This document shows positions 1 to 5,710 of a stretch of DNA of 9,703 nt, piece after piece. The position numbers were made by a program, and so were the translations under genes. The notes under the pieces are model-generated. The model was given only the letters and a program-made list of their open reading frames with translations. It made no database searches and was not told where the DNA came from. The number at the start of each line of letters is the position of its first letter. Position 1 is the first letter of the stretch. The stretch comes from Spirochaetota bacterium (GTDB taxonomy: Bacteria; Spirochaetota; Spirochaetia; Treponematales; Rectinemataceae), in assembly GCA_023421875.1 (NCBI GenBank), contig JAEZSM010000035.1, forward strand, positions 1 to 9,703, written 5' to 3'.

Positions 1-278
1 GTGCGCTCGAGCTCGGCTTTCAGCAAGGCTGCCCGCTGCGCGAGGGCCGATTTGAGTCCAGCTTCCCGGGCTTCCTGGTCTTCTGCACCGTAGCCGGCGG
101 GAAACCAGCCCATGCGAGGACCGAAGCCGCCCATGCCACGACCCATTCCAGCGCCCATGCCGAAGCCACCGCCTCTGCGCAGCCCGCGGCCGTACGCCTG
201 TGCCCCACAGCAGGGTCCTAAGCCTCTGCCGGTTCCGGGACCCGCTCCGTATGGTCCTGTTCCATTATAATTCGGCAT
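1..278 (-). CDS. DUF5320-like Gly/Met-rich small protein (C-terminus outside window)
   Basis: The 92 visible codons begin MPNYNGTGPYGAGPGTGRGL, then show a GPCC motif (residues 22-25), an RRGGGFGMGAGMGRGMGG-type stretch (about 35-53), and a charged Ala/Glu/Leu-rich tail (about 66-92) that looks helical and could form a coiled coil. The opening 'TGPxGxGPxTGRGLG' pattern is typical of the DUF5320 family. These are short proteins of unknown function, often found in anaerobes near NifX/NafY-like iron-molybdenum cofactor proteins and MinD-type ATPases. The start is set by a perfect AAGGAGG Shine-Dalgarno (285-291) six nucleotides upstream; another ATG at 281-283 is too close to it and out of frame. 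The C-terminus runs off the left edge. The gene is divergent from the metallo-hydrolase. Family assignment rests on recalled pattern, and function is unknown. Confidence 0.8.
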   Translation of the reverse strand, partial: MPNYNGTGPYGAGPGTGRGLGPCCGAQAYGRGLRRGGGFGMGAGMGRGMGGFGPRMGWFPAGYGAEDQEAREAGLKSALAQRAALLKAELER

Positions 279-307
279 ACCATGCCTCCTTGTTGTACTT
301 CGATGAA

Positions 308-324
308 CAGCGCCGACGGCGCCG
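308..324 (-). promoter_or_regulatory. Hairpin in the 5' leader of the DUF5320-like gene
   Basis: Five perfect pairs (310-314 with 318-322, GCGCC/GGCGC) close a 3-nt loop. On the - strand RNA the stem extends by a G-U wobble and a further C-G pair, giving seven pairs. It lies in the roughly 75-nt leader between the predicted transcription start (near 355) and the ribosome binding site (285-291). It has no U-tract, so it is not an intrinsic terminator. An mRNA-stabilising or translational role is only inferred. Confidence 0.4.
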
Positions 325-361
325 GTAAGTAAATAGCAAATGCCAATTACTTTCTTTCATC

Positions 362-390
362 AATATAGGCATAAGCTTGAAATCTGTCAA
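362..390 (-). promoter_or_regulatory. Sigma-70-type promoter of the DUF5320-like gene
   Basis: Read on the - strand, a consensus -35 TTGACA (385-390) is followed by a 17-nt spacer and a -10 TATATT (362-367, five of six matches). It points into the DUF5320-like gene and predicts a leader of about 75 nt. The match is strong and correctly placed. The -35 lies inside an inverted repeat (375-392), so repression at this site is plausible. Confidence 0.7.
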
Positions 391-392
391 GC
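375..392. repeat. Inverted repeat over the -35 box (candidate operator)
   Basis: GCTTGA - 6 nt - TCAAGC: perfect 6-bp arms with dyad symmetry. It covers the whole -35 hexamer (385-390) and part of the spacer of the - strand promoter. The size and position suit a dimeric transcription factor that blocks RNA polymerase. No regulator gene is visible nearby, so its identity is unknown. Confidence 0.4.
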
Positions 393-456
393 GGGAAGTG
401 AAACGGACGCATTTTAATTTGAGATATTTGCGACTATTACAAACACAAAGAAAATA

Positions 457-492
457 ATCATTGACAGCTGGTATTCAATCATTGATCATTGA
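457..492 (+). repeat. Triple direct repeat ATCATTGA at the hydrolase promoter
   Basis: The octamer ATCATTGA occurs three times: 457-464, 478-485 and 485-492. The offsets are 21 and 7 bp, so copies 1 and 2 lie two helical turns apart and copies 2 and 3 share one base. The first copy covers most of the -35 box and the other two cover the -10 area up to the start codon. The arrangement suggests regulator binding sites. Chance repetition in AT-rich DNA remains possible, though three exact 8-mers in 36 bp is notable. Confidence 0.45.
461..489 (+). promoter_or_regulatory. Candidate promoter of the MBL hydrolase gene
   Basis: A consensus -35 TTGACA (461-466), a 17-nt spacer and a -10-like GATCAT (484-489, four of six). 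Transcription from here would begin at or very near the ATG at 496. With no Shine-Dalgarno visible upstream, this implies a leaderless or nearly leaderless mRNA. The -35 is convincing; the -10 is weak. Confidence 0.45.
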
Positions 493-495
493 TAT

Positions 496-1314
496 ATGAA
501 AATCACCAGTCTGATGGATGATTATTGTCCCCGTTCAGGATTGTGCGGCGAACACGGCCTCTCCTTCTATTTGGAGGCGGGCGGTTCCAGGATCCTCTTT
601 GACACAGCTCAAACGGCACGATTTCTTGAAAATGCCCTGCGGCTGGGTATCGACCTTGCATTGATCGACATGGTCGTGCTGAGCCATGGGCATTACGATC
701 ATGGAGGCGGTTTTCCATATTTGCTTAAAAAGCTGGGCGACAAGCCAGTGCTGTTCTTCGCGGGGCCAGGGTTCGACGCCGCGAAGGAAGCGGTTTCAGG
801 GGATGCGCGCAGGAGGATTGGAGTAGGCGAATCGCTGCCCTCTTCGGTAAAACAGGCGGTAGTACTAGTCGATTCTCCCAAAGAGATAGCCAGTGGTGTT
901 TTCTTGCTTCCCCGGGCCGATATCAGCGACGGAAAAGAGCCTAACTCTGGCTTCAGACTGCGCTCTGGAAGCGGAGATACTATTGATACTTTTGAAGACG
1001 AAGTATCGCTGGTCGTGGTAGAGCAAGACGGCATGAGCATCATAACCGGCTGCGCCCACCGAGGTATAGGCAATATTGTACAGTCTGCCCGAAAAGCTTT
1101 TCCCGGGAACAGGATCAAGGCGCTTGTCGGCGGGTTTCATCTTGTCAACGAGAGCGCCGAGGCATTGGATGTCGTCAGCTTAAAAATTCGTGATTTCGAG
1201 CCCCAGAGCATATATTGCTGCCACTGCACGGGTTTACGTGGGTACGCGGCTTTGGCGAAGGCGATGCCTGGCATTGTCACATGGCTTGACTGTGGTAGTA
1301 GGGTAGAGCTCTAA
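496..1314 (+). CDS. MBL-fold metallo-hydrolase, COG1237 family
   Basis: A 272-residue soluble metallo-beta-lactamase-fold protein. The metal-binding motif HGHYDH is at residues 64-69, followed by the third-ligand region GCAHRG (185-190, H188), GGFHL (212-216, H215) and CCHCTG (241-246, H243). The N-terminus, with EHGLSFYLEAGG (19-30) and ILFDT (33-37), is typical of COG1237. Database entries in this family often carry the name 7,8-dihydropterin-6-methyl-4-(ribofuranosyl)aminobenzene-5'-phosphate synthase, inherited from archaeal methanopterin work. That function should not be assumed in a bacterium. Length is normal and all metal ligands are present, so it is probably an active dinuclear metal hydrolase of unknown substrate. 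The MKIT start is family-typical but has no Shine-Dalgarno. In anaerobes such genes are often found near DUF5320 and NifX-like genes, matching the divergent neighbour here. Confidence 0.88.
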   Translation: MKITSLMDDYCPRSGLCGEHGLSFYLEAGGSRILFDTAQTARFLENALRLGIDLALIDMVVLSHGHYDHGGGFPYLLKKLGDKPVLFFAGPGFDAAKEAVSGDARRRIGVGESLPSSVKQAVVLVDSPKEIASGVFLLPRADISDGKEPNSGFRLRSGSGDTIDTFEDEVSLVVVEQDGMSIITGCAHRGIGNIVQSARKAFPGNRIKALVGGFHLVNESAEALDVVSLKIRDFEPQSIYCCHCTGLRGYAALAKAMPGIVTWLDCGSRVEL

Positions 1315-1327
1315 TGCGATAAAACTA

Positions 1328-1413
1328 TGCCGGGGACCGGTCTCGAACCGGCACGCCGCTCGCGCAGCAAGGGATTTTAAGTCCCTGGTGTCTACCAATT
1401 CCACCACCCCGGC
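1328..1413 (-). tRNA. tRNA-Leu (anticodon UAA)
   Basis: An 86-nt cloverleaf on the - strand. The acceptor stem GCCGGGG/CCCCGGC is 1407-1413 with 1329-1335, and the discriminator A is at 1328. The anticodon arm AGGGA-CTTAAAA-TCCCT carries UAA (1377-1379). The long variable arm is typical of class II leucine tRNAs, and the T arm has TTCGAGA in its loop. CCA is not encoded; the 3' end is followed by TAG, so CCA must be added after transcription. The 3' end lies 13 nt from the stop codon of the convergent hydrolase gene, with no clear terminator between them. Confidence 0.96.
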
Positions 1414-1425
1414 GACACTGTGGCT

Positions 1426-1455
1426 ATGATACCTGCGGCTCTCTGCCGAGGTCAA
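1426..1455 (-). promoter_or_regulatory. Promoter of tRNA-Leu
   Basis: On the - strand, TTGACC (1450-1455, five of six) is followed by an 18-nt spacer and TATCAT (1426-1431, five of six). Transcription would start about six nucleotides before the mature tRNA 5' end at 1413, as expected for a singly transcribed tRNA gene. Confidence 0.72.
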
Positions 1456-1528
1456 GGAAACCTATGCATCTTTATGGCAACTTTTTCAAAACTCCTCAGG
1501 GTTTTTAAAAGCCCCAAACTAAAAAAGT

Positions 1529-2338
1529 CTATTGTCCCTGAAGGCTGAAGAATTGCTGCAGAAACACGGCTACCCCGTCTTCATCCACCGAAGGAGCTAT
1601 CGCCGCCGCCTTGGCCTTGAGTGCTTCCGAAGCGTTGCCCATGGCGACTCCCATGCCGCATTCCAGGAGCATTTCTTCATCGTTCTCGGCATCGCCGAAG
1701 GCGATTACCTGGTCAAGGCTACCGCCTAAGTGCTCGATGCAGCGTTTTAAGCCTGTAGCCTTGCTTACCCCTGCTATGACGATCTCCAGCATGAAGGGCG
1801 CCGAGTATACAATCTGTATCGATGGGCCGAAACGTTCGAGGAGCTTCATCCTGATGGGTTCCAGCTTTTCATGATCGTCCATGAACATGAACTTTGTGAA
1901 TTCCAGGGTGCCGTAGCTGTCGAAATCGAGGCTAAGCCCTTCCTTGCCCGCCCTTTTTACATAGTAGTCCGTATAGGCGTTCCGGCGCTCGTAGCACCAC
2001 GAGTCGCCCAGGTAGGCGTGGTAGTGGGAGTCGAATCCACGGGCCAGGAGATACATTTCCCGGGAAAGCTCCTTGTCCATATGAAAATGGGCGATGCTCT
2101 TGCCCGAGCCTTGGTAGATATCGGCACCGTTGGAGCAGACAAAACCGTCGACGCTATCCAGGGCCATCACCTGAGCTCTTGCGGAGGAAAGGACCCTGCC
2201 GGTGGAGATAATCAGTTTCTTGCCGATATTTCTACAGGCCTTGAGGGTGTCCCGTACGCGGGAAGAAAGCACGTAGTCGGCGTTCAGTATGGTGCCGTCC
2301 AGGTCCAAGGCGATATAGCCGTAGTCTTTTTTATTCAT
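1529..2338 (-). CDS. Cof-type HAD-superfamily phosphatase
   Basis: A 269-residue cytosolic haloacid-dehalogenase-fold phosphatase of the Cof/YidA (type IIB cap) group. Motif I is DLDGT at 12-16 (nucleophile D12, acid D14), motif II is STGR at 45-48, the motif III lysine is K193 in SKATGLK, and motif IV is GDAEND at 215-220. The SNGAD segment (69-73) ahead of the cap is also family-typical. Such enzymes dephosphorylate small phosphorylated metabolites, often sugar phosphates or cofactors; the substrate cannot be read from sequence. A longer reading frame reaches 2434, but the start at 2338 is preferred: AAAGGA (2345-2350) lies six nucleotides upstream, the protein then begins MNKKDYGYIALDLDGT as in the family, and overlap with nagA is avoided. 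It is divergent from nagA, so a link to sugar-phosphate metabolism is possible but unproven. Confidence 0.88.
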   Translation of the reverse strand: MNKKDYGYIALDLDGTILNADYVLSSRVRDTLKACRNIGKKLIISTGRVLSSARAQVMALDSVDGFVCSNGADIYQGSGKSIAHFHMDKELSREMYLLARGFDSHYHAYLGDSWCYERRNAYTDYYVKRAGKEGLSLDFDSYGTLEFTKFMFMDDHEKLEPIRMKLLERFGPSIQIVYSAPFMLEIVIAGVSKATGLKRCIEHLGGSLDQVIAFGDAENDEEMLLECGMGVAMGNASEALKAKAAAIAPSVDEDGVAVFLQQFFSLQGQ

Positions 2339-2364
2339 CGAGATTCCTTTTTCGTTGTGGGGGC

Positions 2365-2394
2365 ATAGTACTCTGAAAGGCCAGAGCATGTCAT
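2365..2394 (-). promoter_or_regulatory. Candidate promoter of the HAD phosphatase, with palindrome in its spacer
   Basis: On the - strand, ATGACA (2389-2394, five of six) is followed by an 18-nt spacer and TACTAT (2365-2370, four of six), then a short leader with a good ribosome binding site. The inverted repeat CTCTG-6 nt-CAGAG (2371-2386) fills almost the whole spacer, where a bound repressor or a spacer-distorting activator would act. The elements are moderate and no regulator has been identified. Confidence 0.4.
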
Positions 2395-2413
2395 TGCCGG
2401 GACTCTGCTTTAC

Positions 2414-3655
2414 ATGAAACCCGGCCTCGTTCACAATGCCCTAGATATGGCCGACAGCTTTATTCTCACCGGTGCCCGGATACTTCTTCCCGAAAGAGTT
2501 CTCGATGAGGGAAGCCTCGCCGTGGAAGCTGGAATCATACGGTGGATCAGAGAAGGCGGGGTTTCTCCGAGACAATTCGGCGGAGCGTGGAGCGCGACGC
2601 TTCCTATAGTCGACTGTGGCGGGGCTTGGATTAGTCCCGGCCTTACGGAATTGCATATACACGGTGCCTTTGGCTACGGCTTTGAGACCGCCGTGGACGG
2701 GGCTGGGCTGCGGGATCTTGCTGCAAAGCTGCAATCCAAGGGTGTATTTCGATTTTTGCCCACGATTTTATGGGATGAAGCCGCGGTAAAAAACCTTGTG
2801 GCGGCCATCGATGACTCGGGGCTCTATGGTTCGACTATTCCGGGGATCTATCTGGAAGGTCCCTTCATCAATCCAAAGCGAAAAGGCGGAATAGGCCTGG
2901 AGCAGATATGTCGGCCTGAGGCTTCGGTCCTCGAAACGTTGCTCGATGCCTGCGCGGGTAAACTCAGGATCATGACCCTGGCTCCCGAGATGCCGGGAAT
3001 CGAGGCACTGTATCCGCTTTTGCGAAAGGCGAATGTAATGATCGCCCTTGGTCATTCCGATGCTAAATTATCGACAAAGCTTCCAGAGCGACCTTTTTCG
3101 ATAACGCATCTATTCAACGCCATGAGCCCTTTTGATCACAAAGAGGGCGGACTGGCAAACCTTGCCTTGGACGGCGCCGCAGACTGGGTAGAGCTCAATG
3201 CGGATGGGGTACACGTGAGCCCCCATGCAATGCGGAGCGTTTTGCGCTGTATAGATCCGGCCTCGCTTATATTGACCAGCGATGCGGTGGCTCCCGCAGG
3301 GTTGGGCTACGGGGAGTACCGCTATTTCGCCAAGGCTGTGCGCTCCGGCGCTTCGGGAGTCAGGTATGCACAGGACGACACGCTCATTGGGTCGAACCTG
3401 CTGGGCATGGATATCGTGCGTTCTTTTGCGGCTGTAACCGGTTGCGACCTGTCGCAGGCCGTTTCTTTTATGAGTGCCAATCCGGAAGCCCTGCTGGGCA
3501 GCACAGGCGCTGCGCCAGGCGGCCGGCTTGAACCAGGGGCAAGGGCTGATCTATGTATATGGAACAAGGACTTTAGTGGATGTACGAGGATCGACGGACG
3601 CATTCCCCGGGACCTGGACTCCGGTGTCGCGATTTTGTCGCTCGAAAGGGTATAG
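2414..3655 (+). CDS. nagA: N-acetylglucosamine-6-phosphate deacetylase
   Basis: Removes acetate from GlcNAc-6-phosphate to give glucosamine-6-phosphate, feeding amino sugars from peptidoglycan recycling or chitin breakdown into glycolysis or wall synthesis. It is an amidohydrolase-superfamily TIM barrel of 413 residues from this start. Visible motifs are the HxH pair H81/H83 in ELHIHGAFG, metal-binding E148 in YLEGPF, H214 in ALGHSDA, H232 in THLFNAM, H267 in DGVHV, and the catalytic aspartate D290 in TSDAV. All key residues are present and the C-terminal PGARADL (375-381) is typical. The start is uncertain: ATG 2414 has only a weak GGGA (2399-2402), and an in-frame ATG at 2447 gives a more family-like N-terminus (MADSFILTGARIL) but has no ribosome binding site. 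It is the first gene of the operon; no convincing promoter is seen just upstream. Confidence 0.92.
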   Translation: MKPGLVHNALDMADSFILTGARILLPERVLDEGSLAVEAGIIRWIREGGVSPRQFGGAWSATLPIVDCGGAWISPGLTELHIHGAFGYGFETAVDGAGLRDLAAKLQSKGVFRFLPTILWDEAAVKNLVAAIDDSGLYGSTIPGIYLEGPFINPKRKGGIGLEQICRPEASVLETLLDACAGKLRIMTLAPEMPGIEALYPLLRKANVMIALGHSDAKLSTKLPERPFSITHLFNAMSPFDHKEGGLANLALDGAADWVELNADGVHVSPHAMRSVLRCIDPASLILTSDAVAPAGLGYGEYRYFAKAVRSGASGVRYAQDDTLIGSNLLGMDIVRSFAAVTGCDLSQAVSFMSANPEALLGSTGAAPGGRLEPGARADLCIWNKDFSGCTRIDGRIPRDLDSGVAILSLERV

Positions 3656-3659
3656 AAGG

Positions 3660-4772
3660 ATGATACAGCGAAAGGCTACGGCCTATATACATCAGGAAAA
3701 TCTCATTAACAATCTTCGGATGCTCAGAACGATTGCGGGCGACTCAAAAATCTGCGCTGTCATCAAGGCCGACGCCTATGGGCACGGTGCTGTCATGACA
3801 TCGCGCATTCTGGCTGAGGCCGGGGTGGATTTTCTCGCCGTCGCGTATCTCGAAGAGGCCTTGGAGCTTCGGGAAGCCGGAATACTGACACCCCTGCTCG
3901 TGCTCGGTACGACAGATCCGGGCAATGCGGACATAATTGTCTCCAATCGCATAAGCCAAACAGTATTCACCAGGGAACTGGCGGCGGCTTTATCCGAATC
4001 GGCGCTCCGCTTGGGCAAACCTGCCCTCGTTCATATAAAGATAGACACCGGCATGCATCGTCAGGGTATAGACCCTGGGCAGGCGGGCTCCTTCGCCCGT
4101 TTTGTGTCCCGGCTCGATGGAGTAACGATCGAAGGCTGCTATTCCCATTTTACCGAAGCGGACAATCCCGAATCGGATTTTTCGGCCCGGCAGATCGAGA
4201 TATTCAATAGGGCGTTGGATGCGATCCGGGCTGAAGGTGTCCAGCCGGGTATTAGGCATATGGCTAACAGCGCTGCCCTGCTGCAGATTCCCGAATCACG
4301 GATGGACATGGTGAGACCGGGGGTGTTGCTCTACGGTCTTTCGCCCGAAGGCGATCACCGGTTGCCCGAGGGCTTTGAGCCAGTTATGGAATTCCGCACC
4401 GCCGTGACCAGCCTCCGGGATATCGGCGAAGGAGAGGGGGTGAGCTACGGAAGGATATTCGTAGCTTCCAGACCTACCCGCATAGCGCTGCTCCAGGTGG
4501 GCTATGCCGACGGATATTCGCGCCATCTCTCCAACAGGGCGGCGGTGGTGATACGGGGCAAGCGGGCGCCGGTGGCCGGTAGGGTTTGCATGGACCAGAT
4601 CATGGTGGACGTGACCGATATACCTGAAGTGGAGGTCGGCGATGAAGTCACCCTGTTCGGCTTGCCCAAACTTCCCGCCGGCGAGCTGGCCCAGATTATG
4701 GGAACCATCGATTACGAGGTCAGTTGCGGAATATCCAAGCGGGTGCCGCGGGTGCTTATCGAGAGGGGCTGA
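3660..4772 (+). CDS. alr: Alanine racemase
   Basis: A PLP enzyme converting L-alanine to D-alanine for peptidoglycan; 370 residues, normal for the family. The PLP lysine is K36 in AVIKADAYGHG, with Y40 nearby. R134 lies in DTGMHRQG, HMANSAA is at 200-206, the catalytic tyrosine is Y263 in VSYGR, and CMDQ (310-313) and the DYE motif (351-353) complete the active site. The reading frame is open further upstream, inside nagA, but the start at 3660 is chosen because family homology begins at MIQRKATAYI and AAAGGG (3645-3650) precedes it by nine nucleotides. Only four nucleotides separate it from the nagA stop, and its stop overlaps the next start (TGATG), so it is very likely co-transcribed and translationally coupled. 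Confidence 0.95.
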   Translation: MIQRKATAYIHQENLINNLRMLRTIAGDSKICAVIKADAYGHGAVMTSRILAEAGVDFLAVAYLEEALELREAGILTPLLVLGTTDPGNADIIVSNRISQTVFTRELAAALSESALRLGKPALVHIKIDTGMHRQGIDPGQAGSFARFVSRLDGVTIEGCYSHFTEADNPESDFSARQIEIFNRALDAIRAEGVQPGIRHMANSAALLQIPESRMDMVRPGVLLYGLSPEGDHRLPEGFEPVMEFRTAVTSLRDIGEGEGVSYGRIFVASRPTRIALLQVGYADGYSRHLSNRAAVVIRGKRAPVAGRVCMDQIMVDVTDIPEVEVGDEVTLFGLPKLPAGELAQIMGTIDYEVSCGISKRVPRVLIERG

Positions 4773-5695
4773 TGAATATCCAGTTCAGAAAATACCAGGC
4801 CTTGGGCAACGACTATATCGTGATCGATCCCAGGGAGTTCCCGTTTATTCCTGAGGGGGAAGCAATAAGGGCGGTCTGTGACCGCAACTTCGGCGCGGGA
4901 TCGGACGGCATTTTATTCGGGCCATTGAGCCGTGTCGATGATCTGGAAGGATTGCCTGCGGGGCGGATCGCCGAAGGCTTGGTTCCATGGCTGCGGATTT
5001 TCAACCCCGATGGCTCGGAGGCGGAAAAAAGCGGAAATGGCCTTAGGATTTTTTGTCTTTATTTAGCCGAGCGAGGTTATGTGGACAGTGATCCGTTTCA
5101 TGTGGATACAAAGGGCGGAAGGGTGTTCGCCCAGGTGGAAAGCATAGATCCGCCGAGCATCAGGATCGACATGGGGAAGCCCTCGTTTTCCGCTAAAGAT
5201 GCGGGGTTGACCACCGATGCTGAGGAATTTGTGCTGGCTTCGCTGGATTTGTCAGACAGGGATGCTGCAGGTGGAATTTATGAGGCGAGCTTTGTTTCGA
5301 TGGGTAATCCCCATTGCGTGATTTTTGTGGAGGAACCGACGGCTGCCCTCGCTAAGCGCTTAGGTCCACTGGTGGAACGGCATCCGCTCTTTCCCGAAGC
5401 GACGAATGTACAGTTTGCCAAGGTGCTGGACAGGCATTCTATGAGAATTGAGATATGGGAGCGGGGCGCGGGCTATACTTTGGCCAGCGGGTCTTCTTCC
5501 TGCGCCGCCGCATCGGTGGCCAAGAGGCTGGGAATGGTGGAGGGCAAGGTGACGATGAATATGCCGGGGGGGATGCTGGAGCTGGATCTTTCCTCCGATT
5601 CGGTGCTGATGACAGGACCTGCGTTGCGCGTATTCGACGGCTGTTTTTCTGAGTCTCTGCTGTTAAGGCTTAGAGGGCTCGGCGCTTTACGCTAA
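4772..5695 (+). CDS. DapF-family protein with both catalytic Cys positions replaced by Ser
   Basis: A 307-residue homologue of diaminopimelate epimerase, which interconverts LL- and meso-DAP using two cysteine thiols. Retained motifs are LGNDY (11-15), FNPDGSEAE (77-85), SGNGLR (87-92), MGNPH (177-181), TNVQF (211-215) and WERGAG (229-234). The pattern cGNGaR, normally led by the first catalytic Cys, reads SGNG (S87, AGC at 5030-5032). The second, ERGAGETLACGTGA in standard enzymes, reads ERGAGYTLASGSSS, so the second Cys is S239 (AGC at 5486-5488) and Glu is Y235. The frame is intact and other motifs are preserved, which argues against decay. Substrate-contact residues (N13, N212, E230, R231) suggest it still binds an amino-acid-like ligand. 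It may be a divergent isomerase or a reassigned enzyme; normal DapF chemistry is doubtful. I recall similar serine variants labelled DapF in other bacteria but cannot verify that here. It overlaps alr by one nucleotide and has GAGAGGGG (4761-4768) as ribosome binding site. Confidence 0.85.
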   Translation: MNIQFRKYQALGNDYIVIDPREFPFIPEGEAIRAVCDRNFGAGSDGILFGPLSRVDDLEGLPAGRIAEGLVPWLRIFNPDGSEAEKSGNGLRIFCLYLAERGYVDSDPFHVDTKGGRVFAQVESIDPPSIRIDMGKPSFSAKDAGLTTDAEEFVLASLDLSDRDAAGGIYEASFVSMGNPHCVIFVEEPTAALAKRLGPLVERHPLFPEATNVQFAKVLDRHSMRIEIWERGAGYTLASGSSSCAAASVAKRLGMVEGKVTMNMPGGMLELDLSSDSVLMTGPALRVFDGCFSESLLLRLRGLGALR

Positions 5696-5710
5696 AGAAA
5701 AGGAAGGGTT

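Noticed and set aside
865..1140. Open frames on the - strand inside the MBL gene and similar long opposite-strand frames in alr, M20 and lysA
   Set aside because: They lie opposite genes with intact catalytic motifs, have no recognisable protein pattern, and are expected by chance in GC-rich coding DNA.
1488..1505. AT-rich stem-loop (AAAACTC/GGGTTTT) between the HAD gene and the tRNA promoter
   Set aside because: It needs a wobble on one strand and has a mismatch on the other, and no U-tract follows on the - strand where the HAD gene would need it, so I do not call it a terminator.
2339..2434. N-terminal extension of the HAD phosphatase to 2434
   Set aside because: The extra 32 residues do not resemble the family, would overlap the nagA start, and the internal ATG at 2338 has a good ribosome binding site.
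3474..3659. N-terminal extension of alanine racemase inside nagA
   Set aside because: It is read in a second frame within conserved nagA sequence, and Alr homology begins exactly at the ATG at 3660.
4724..4771. Earlier in-frame ATG for the dapF-like gene
   Set aside because: It would overlap alr by 49 nt. The ATG at 4772 gives the family-typical N-terminus and a coupled TGATG junction.
5030..5488. The possibility that the Cys-to-Ser changes in the dapF-like gene come from a frameshift or misreading
   Set aside because: The frame is continuous through both motifs with conserved residues on each side, and both serine codons are AGC, which were re-read directly from the sequence.
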